From IMG/VR virus record IMGVR_UViG_3300042556_001864, positions 1 to 29,746 of that record: 29,746 bases of DNA; one strand, written 5' to 3'. Made by a program: the position numbers and the translations under genes. Positions 26,602 to 29,746 of this stretch are shown piece by piece. Below the pieces are notes generated by a model, which did not search any database, was not told where the DNA came from, and worked only from the letters and a program-made list of their open reading frames with translations. Numbering within the stretch: the first letter of the stretch is position 1; every line of letters starts with the position of its first letter. This stretch comes from a virus.

Positions 26602-26949
26602 ATGGTCACAGTTACAGAACTTCGCTCAGCTTACGCAGCCGCCGCCGCCAATGGTGAGACCAACGAACAGTTGGCCGCAACACTTGGAATCAAGCTAGCT
26701 TCGCTCCAACAGAACATCACAGCGGCCCGAAAAGATCTGCGGGAGATTGGCACCACTGAGGATGAACTCAAGCTTATCTTCCCTCCTCTCAAGCGTCGTA
26801 CCGGCCCACGCACCTCGAAGCGAGCCGAAGCATTGCTGGCGATGCGAGACGCGGCCCGATTGATTGCTGCTCCTGCGGAGCCGGAAGCTCCGACCGATTC
26901 CGAGGTCGAAGACCTCAGCGAACTCGAAGCATTGACCGCTCCCGTGTAG
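26602..26949 (+). CDS. small HTH-like DNA-binding protein
   Basis: 115 aa, ATG behind AGGGGTAAAATC. Residues ~18-45 (GETNEQLAATLGIKLASLQQ) look like a helix-turn-helix, the middle is basic (PPLKRRTGPRTSKRAEALL), and the end is Ala/Pro/Glu-rich, probably disordered. A regulator or nucleoid-type protein is plausible. Ends before a terminator (26959) and a promoter (26985). Confidence 0.55.
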   Translation: MVTVTELRSAYAAAAANGETNEQLAATLGIKLASLQQNITAARKDLREIGTTEDELKLIFPPLKRRTGPRTSKRAEALLAMRDAARLIAAPAEPEAPTDSEVEDLSELEALTAPV

Positions 26950-26958
26950 TCCGATCCG

Positions 26959-26984
26959 AGGGGGCGGAAAGTTTCCGTCCCCTC
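26959..26984 (+). terminator. GC-rich terminator-like hairpin
   Basis: A 12-bp stem, GAGGGGGCGGAA with TTCCGTCCCCTC (one G-U), followed by TTG rather than a long T run. It separates the gene at 26602 from the next promoter. Confidence 0.6.
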
Positions 26985-27012
26985 TTGACTTTGGGACAAA
27001 GTCTCTTAAAAT
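26985..27012 (+). promoter_or_regulatory. sigma-70-type promoter with palindrome
   Basis: TTGACT (26985-26990), 16-base spacer, TAAAAT (27007-27012). GACTTTG-GGA-CAAAGTC (26987-27003), a perfect palindrome, overlaps the -35 box as in the promoter at 18543. Confidence 0.8.
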
Positions 27013-27029
27013 GGAGCGAGGGGTGCTGA

Positions 27030-27113
27030 ATGCGTGTATTAAAGTTTGTGGCGATTTTGATCATTTTGTCGATGTTCAGAGGGATTTCGAGTTACAATGA
27101 CGGCAGAAGTTAG
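27030..27113 (+). CDS. membrane microprotein (MR-x-L ... YxDGR family)
   Basis: 27 aa: MRVLKFVAILIILSMFRGIS then SYNDGRS. ATG behind GAGGGGTGCTGA, directly after the promoter. Paralogue of the 26-aa protein at 25053. Its 3' end overlaps the next gene by 17 bases, like a lysis-type gene pair, though no lysis function is shown. Confidence 0.6.
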   Translation: MRVLKFVAILIILSMFRGISSYNDGRS

Positions 27114-27282
27114 CACAATTGATGGGGAAACTGAGGTAATTCGGGTACTTCGTGCTCGAATTGCCTCTCTTGAGACCGAGAATTCGTCACTAAAGGACGA
27201 TATTGCTGAGTTAGAGCGTGAAATGGAGTACATTTCGCGTGCAAAACACACAAAACGGAGACGTCAAGATGAGCTGGATTAA
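27097..27282 (+). CDS. coiled-coil small protein
   Basis: 61 aa with a clear leucine-type heptad run (IRVLRARIASLETENSSLKD then DIAELEREMEYI) and a very basic tail (KHTKRRRQDELD). Probably a dimer; the basic tail could bind nucleic acid. Starts inside the membrane microprotein gene and overlaps the next gene by 14 bases. Confidence 0.65.
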   Translation: MTAEVSTIDGETEVIRVLRARIASLETENSSLKDDIAELEREMEYISRAKHTKRRRQDELD

Positions 27283-27535
27283 GGCGGCAGAACGCGAAGA
27301 CGCCAAAGACAGAACTAAGATCCGATCAATGTTCGGGGTAACAGCACACGTCCCGATCATCGAAGACGAAAAATTCACAGAGCCGACACTAGACGGAACG
27401 TCTGGCGGCTGGTTCACTAAAGGTGGAACACCTATCGCTTACCCTTCAGCCTACTCGAAGAAGGGATTCAGCAATATGGTATACGAAGGATCATCTCTGA
27501 CGATCCGAGTCCCTAGAGGATTCAAAATACGATAG
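27269..27535 (+). CDS. hypothetical protein
   Basis: 88 aa from the ATG at 27269 (GGAGACGTCAAG upstream); the longer frame from 27218 lacks a ribosome site. Helical charged N-terminus (MSWIKAAEREDAKDRTKIRS) then a Gly/Pro/Tyr-rich part (GGWFTKGGTPIAYPSAYSKK). Ends directly at a strong terminator. Confidence 0.65.
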   Translation: MSWIKAAEREDAKDRTKIRSMFGVTAHVPIIEDEKFTEPTLDGTSGGWFTKGGTPIAYPSAYSKKGFSNMVYEGSSLTIRVPRGFKIR

Positions 27536-27537
27536 AG

Positions 27538-27568
27538 GGGGGAGGGCGATTGCTCTCCCTCTTTTTTG
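27538..27568 (+). terminator. intrinsic terminator
   Basis: GGGAGGGC-GATT-GCTCTCCC (27540-27559) with extra flanking pairs, followed by TCTTTTTTG. Closes the 26985 transcription unit. Confidence 0.88.
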
Positions 27569-27778
27569 TTCTGGGGTGACTGGGCTGTACTATGCAGTTC
27601 ATTCCGCCCGAAAGGGGCGGAATGCGTTTAATCCAATTTTTCCCGGAACTAGGACCCCTCCCCATCCCCGAGAAAATCCGACTTCCACCTTGACACCGCC
27701 CAGCTTCCCAGTTCGCCTTGGTGCCACAGATCCGCAGTGGTCAGGACCTGCAGTTACTTTTTGTCGGAGTCAATAGAT

Positions 27779-27871
27779 ATGTGCCTACATTTAGTAACTT
27801 TCCAGAATCTTTCTGAATTTGAAATTCTTGCACGAATGTTCTTGATTCTCGGTGTGTTTAGTCATATTTGA
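27779..27871 (+). CDS. possible 30-aa microprotein
   Basis: MCLHLVTFQNLSEFEILARM then FLILGVFSHI; hydrophobic C-terminal half. GGAG lies about ten bases upstream. No promoter seen nearby and no paralogue found, so it may be chance. Confidence 0.35.
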   Translation: MCLHLVTFQNLSEFEILARMFLILGVFSHI

Positions 27872-27970
27872 ATCGCAGTGAATGACGGACGGTTGCGACT
27901 AGCACCGGGCTCCGGCAGAACGAAGATTGGGGTTCCCCCGACCATGCCACTACAGAATCTCATAAGCACA

Positions 27971-27983
27971 CGGTAAAAGAGAA
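27971..27983 (+). promoter_or_regulatory. 13-mer site, exact copy
   Basis: CGGTAAAAGAGAA in the gene-poor stretch, about 115 bases before the next copy, which is inside a promoter. Confidence 0.68.
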
Positions 27984-28080
27984 TAGCAACAGGGGCGACC
28001 AGTGCTCTAACCAAGGAGGGGAAGTCTTCAGAACCCCACCTTCTCCGGAGGAGTTGTCTTGATATTCTTCAGAGTTGTTC

Positions 28081-28108
28081 TTGACTTCAGTAAAAGAGAA
28101 TGTATAAT
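28081..28108 (+). promoter_or_regulatory. promoter with 13-mer site in the spacer (c)
   Basis: TTGACT (28081-28086), 16-base spacer, TATAAT (28103-28108). CAGTAAAAGAGAA (28088-28100) fills the spacer, in the opposite orientation to the sites in promoters (a) and (b). Confidence 0.87.
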
Positions 28109-28158
28109 GGAGGAGTGCGGTGACGCGGCTCTTGTCCTCAGTTAAGGGCGACAACGTA

Positions 28159-28353
28159 ATGAATCCCATCATCTTGATCTACTACAAAGAATGGAGAAGA
28201 GCTTATCCTCTTGTTCCTGCTAAGTGGGTTTTGTATTATGCTAAGCATTGCAGTACTGGATATATGCATCCAGTATCTGCTGTAGCATTCTTTGGGTTCG
28301 CTACCAGAGCGGCCAAGTTTAAAGAACTCATCAGTAAAAGAGAAATGGGCTGA
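28159..28353 (+). CDS. hypothetical basic/aromatic protein
   Basis: 64 aa from the ATG at 28159 with AAGGGCGACAACGTA upstream; a GTG at 28120 is too close to the transcription start. MNPIILIYYKEWRRAYPLVP, then AKWVLYYAKHCSTGYMHPVS and a basic C-terminus. Weakly hydrophobic, perhaps membrane-associated. A 13-mer copy (28332-28344) lies inside its last codons. Confidence 0.6.
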   Translation: MNPIILIYYKEWRRAYPLVPAKWVLYYAKHCSTGYMHPVSAVAFFGFATRAAKFKELISKREMG

Positions 28354-28375
28354 CGTAGCCCTTCCTTCCCGTTCG
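28332..28375 (+). promoter_or_regulatory. 13-mer site followed by half of the composite hairpin element
   Basis: CAGTAAAAGAGAA (28332-28344, exact) then GGGCT-GACGT-AGCCC (28347-28361) and linker TTCCTTCCCGTTC. The second hairpin of the composite element is missing, so this looks like a truncated copy. Confidence 0.6.
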
Positions 28376-28412
28376 CCCCTAGTGACACCTTTTGACTGTG
28401 GTTAGGACTTCC

Positions 28413-28556
28413 ATGATAACCTCTTTGTTCTTTGCTGTACTTAATCTGTTCATTGCTATGAACTCTGATAATCCTAACCCATGGTATAATTGGATGGCGT
28501 CAGGCTTCTGTTTTGGACTTTTCTTAGCCTCGGTCGTAATGGAGATGTCTGAATGA
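28413..28556 (+). CDS. two-helix membrane microprotein
   Basis: 47 aa: MITSLFFAVLNLFIAMNSDN, then PNPWYNW and a second hydrophobic helix (ASGFCFGLFLASVVMEM). Its stop overlaps the next ATG (ATGA). Too short for standard calling but coupled to a clear gene. Holin-like in size, function unknown. Confidence 0.6.
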   Translation: MITSLFFAVLNLFIAMNSDNPNPWYNWMASGFCFGLFLASVVMEMSE

Positions 28557-28744
28557 ATCTAATAGCAGTACTCATAGATGAAGACGGAAACATTCTATCT
28601 GCCTATGGGCCATTCCCATCAAGTGAAGCATTAAGAGAGTGGGCTAATAACGAACTCATGAAGATTGATCGGCTTGAGTGGTGGAGATACGAAGAGGTAA
28701 GGTTGGTGGGCGTAACGGAAGACAAGGGGGAAGTAGGCCCATGA
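28553..28744 (+). CDS. small protein of the 'VLxD...GPF...E-A' family
   Basis: 63 aa: NLIAVLIDEDGNILSAYGPF then PSSEALREWANNELMKI. Strand ending in D, G-P-F and a helix are shared with the proteins at 13990, 29015 and 29229. Its 3' end carries a ~36-base sequence repeated at the 3' end of the next gene, so both proteins end in GVTEDKG-type residues. Overlaps the next ATG. Confidence 0.65.
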   Translation: MNLIAVLIDEDGNILSAYGPFPSSEALREWANNELMKIDRLEWWRYEEVRLVGVTEDKGEVGP

Positions 28745-28981
28745 ATTGGCAACAAGTCCCAAATACAAGAGAGCTAGAACTATATATTGGATTCCTCCGA
28801 TATACAATAAGTGGCAAGTCTTGGAAGTGTGAATGTAAACTTGCTGACGGAAGCTTTGGTTTAGTGAAATCAGGGAAGGCAAGATCCCGCCCAGAAGCAG
28901 GTAAAAAGGCAGACCTACACTTCTTTAGTAACATCCTGCCTAACATGGGCGTAACGGAAGACAAGGGCTAAGTCGGCCCAT
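28707..28981 (+). repeat. direct repeat at the ends of two neighbouring genes
   Basis: The 22 bases at 28707-28728 recur exactly at 28946-28967, and similarity continues to 28742/28981 (AAGT-x-GGCCCAT). Each copy can close as a TGGGC/GCCCA hairpin. The first copy includes the start codon of the gene at 28741. Confidence 0.7.
28741..28971 (+). CDS. hypothetical protein
   Basis: 76 aa: MNWQQVPNTRELELYIGFLR, then YTISGKSWKCECKLADGSFG and a basic helix (KSGKARSRPEAGKKADLH). The start overlaps the previous stop (ATGA) and lies at the base of a possible hairpin. Ends with the duplicated GVTEDKG tail. No family recognised. Confidence 0.65.
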   Translation: MNWQQVPNTRELELYIGFLRYTISGKSWKCECKLADGSFGLVKSGKARSRPEAGKKADLHFFSNILPNMGVTEDKG

Positions 28982-29014
28982 TTCCTTTTTACTGAATGCG
29001 ATTGAGGCGAAGCC

Positions 29015-29218
29015 ATGGAATACATTGTAGTTCTCTCTGACTATCGTAAGGAAGACTGGGGCGAAGATACCCTAGTTCCGTTTAAGACGTTCGGCCCGTT
29101 CAATACGGAGGAGTCCGCTTGGAACTGGGTCATTGAGAAATTGCCAGAGCGGAACATAACTCACACCATGTCCAACATAGTGGAGATATCATGTCCGTGG
29201 CCGGATCTGCAACCTTAG
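29015..29218 (+). CDS. small protein of the 'VLxD...GPF...E-A' family
   Basis: 67 aa: MEYIVVLSDYRKEDWGEDTL, then FGPFNTEESAWNWVIEKLPE. ATG behind GAGGCGAAGCC, the ribosome-site string also used at 21807 and 29229. Clear member of the family with 28553, 29229 and 13990. Function unknown. Confidence 0.7.
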   Translation: MEYIVVLSDYRKEDWGEDTLVPFKTFGPFNTEESAWNWVIEKLPERNITHTMSNIVEISCPWPDLQP

Positions 29219-29228
29219 GAGCGAAGTC

Positions 29229-29387
29229 ATGTACTGTGTAGCTATACAAGATGAGTACAATCTAGTCCAAGAGATCTATGGTCCATATAATAATACCAAC
29301 GAGTGTATGATGCATGTGGACAAGATGAGTCGGATGAATCAGATCCCGGAGGATTGGAAGTTCAAGATCTTCCCTATGCTCAAATAG
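29229..29387 (+). CDS. small protein of the 'VLxD...GPF...E-A' family
   Basis: 52 aa: MYCVAIQDEYNLVQEIYGPY, then NNTNECMMHVDKMSRMNQIP. ATG behind AGGAGCGAAGTC. Shorter, diverged member of the family (GPY in place of GPF). It directly follows its relative at 29015, suggesting tandem duplication. Confidence 0.68.
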   Translation: MYCVAIQDEYNLVQEIYGPYNNTNECMMHVDKMSRMNQIPEDWKFKIFPMLK

Positions 29388-29450
29388 GTCTATGAGGTCT
29401 CCCGATCACAGTCCTTAAAGCGGCAAGGCTTAGGTCCGCCAAATCACCTC

Positions 29451-29569
29451 CAAAAACATTGGGGTTTTGATAAAAAATGAGGTTTTGGGACCGCTATAAC
29501 ATAAACATAGATGAGGCCAATTTCTGGGCTCACTGGGCACGCCAAAACATCAAAAAACATTGGGGTTTT
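29451..29569 (+). repeat. CAAAAACATTGGGGTTTT repeat pair ahead of two starts
   Basis: CAAAAACATTGGGGTTTT at 29451-29468 and AAAAACATTGGGGTTTT at 29553-29569. Each lies just upstream of an ATG (29477 and 29574) that lacks a purine-rich Shine-Dalgarno site. AAAAC/GTTTT can pair, exposing the GGG. A partial copy (CAAAAACATTGG) is at 15494-15505. Confidence 0.65.
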
Positions 29570-29584
29570 ACATATGAACGATGA
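29477..29584 (+). CDS. small Trp-rich protein
   Basis: 35 aa: MRFWDRYNINIDEANFWAHW then ARQNIKKHWGFTYER. No classical Shine-Dalgarno, but preceded by the 29451 repeat. Its last codons contain the second repeat copy and overlap the next start by 11 bases. Basic and aromatic. Confidence 0.5.
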   Translation: MRFWDRYNINIDEANFWAHWARQNIKKHWGFTYER

Positions 29585-29746
29585 CATGAACAAGGCTTTT
29601 GGGTTCGGATTCTTCTTCGGGGTCCTATTGAGTGCTGTACCTTGGGTGTTCTTAGGTGGATTCTTGGCTAGAATAGACCTTAGAGAGGCAGCCATCAAGG
29701 CAAAAGTAGCCGAGTACGACTCCAAAACAGGGGAGTTTAAGTACAA
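29574..29746 (+). CDS. membrane protein, partial (runs off the window end)
   Basis: 57 codons visible from the ATG at 29574: MNDDMNKAFGFGFFFGVLLS then AVPWVFLGGFLARIDLREAA and a helical, charged cytoplasmic part. One transmembrane segment (about residues 9-34). Preceded by the second copy of the 29553 repeat instead of a standard ribosome site. C-terminus outside the window. Confidence 0.6.
   Translation, partial: MNDDMNKAFGFGFFFGVLLSAVPWVFLGGFLARIDLREAAIKAKVAEYDSKTGEFKY

Larger units (their letters stand above)
27569..28080 (+). other. gene-poor 0.5-kb stretch with hairpins
   Basis: Contains a 10-bp hairpin CATTCCGCCC/GGGCGGAATG (about 27598-27622), a 13-mer site (27971-27983) and AAGGAGGGG...CCCCACCTT (about 28013-28042, one mismatch). 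The only possible gene is the 30-codon ORF at 27779. The GC-rich part near 27880-27960 (GGTTGCG...GCACC, CCGG-GCT-CCGG) may be structured RNA, but no tRNA can be drawn. Confidence 0.45.

Noticed and set aside
27576-27776. 66-codon ORF after the terminator
   Set aside because: Runs straight through a 10-bp hairpin, Pro/Arg-rich composition, no ribosome site.
28054-28140. TTG-initiated ORF of about 28 codons with GGAGGAG upstream
   Set aside because: It runs through the promoter at 28081-28108; composition not protein-like.
28392-28420. Promoter TTGACT before the 28413 gene
   Set aside because: The -10 position (GATAAC) is poor and overlaps the start codon; readthrough from 28081 is more likely.

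Overview
This window is part of a tailed double-stranded DNA bacteriophage genome (Caudoviricetes, HK97-type head). The identification rests on an ordered leftward module with major capsid protein, decoration-like protein, prohead protease/scaffold, portal, terminase large subunit, HNH nuclease, probable terminase small subunit and a sigma-like protein. No host gene, rRNA or insertion sequence was seen. The promoters are bacterial sigma-70 type (TTGACA...TATAAT, almost always with a 16-base spacer) and the ribosome binding sites are Shine-Dalgarno type, so the host is a bacterium. I cannot name it.

Layout. (1) 1-10.5 kb, minus strand: head and packaging genes, tightly packed, several overlapping. 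Three unexpected genes lie among them: a membrane-anchored PAS protein, an SPFH/stomatin-like membrane protein and an ERCC4-type nuclease. A strong terminator (about 235-270) closes the module after the capsid gene. (2) About 10.5-10.65 kb: divergent control region with a -10 box on each strand. (3) 10.65-12.0 kb, plus strand: two homing-endonuclease-type genes (HNH, and GIY-YIG joined to a degenerate HNH). (4) 12.1-29.7 kb, plus strand: about 50 very small genes, mostly without recognisable function, read from at least twelve promoters. Recognisable products are a DUF932-like protein, a GHKL-like ATPase/zinc peptidase fusion, a Gp88-family protein, a YubB/DUF1281-like protein and an Sm-like SH3-barrel protein. 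Many of the smallest proteins are single transmembrane segments.

The most unusual content is outside the proteins. A composite double-hairpin RNA element occurs 13 times between genes from 13.2 to 25.2 kb, with strong compensatory changes in its stem. An asymmetric 13-mer (CRGTAAAAGAGAA) is scattered through intergenic regions and sits inside three promoters, like a stoperator/operator. Five promoters carry perfect but unrelated palindromes in or at the edge of the -35/-10 spacer. The 22.1-22.5 kb gap holds a canonical tRNA-Ile(UAU), a tRNA-Glu(UUC)-like cloverleaf without a normal elbow, and a circularly permuted tR​NA-like fold whose acceptor end is closed and whose anticodon loop is open. 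Other gene-free stretches (14.1, 15.0, 16.6-17.0, 23.5 and 23.9 kb) contain long-range pairings typical of structured RNAs.

Inferred logic: the rightward arm looks like the early/accessory arm, full of host-takeover microproteins and RNA elements. The leftward arm is the late arm, with its own sigma-like protein encoded near its start. All function names come from reading motifs by eye; no database search was run.
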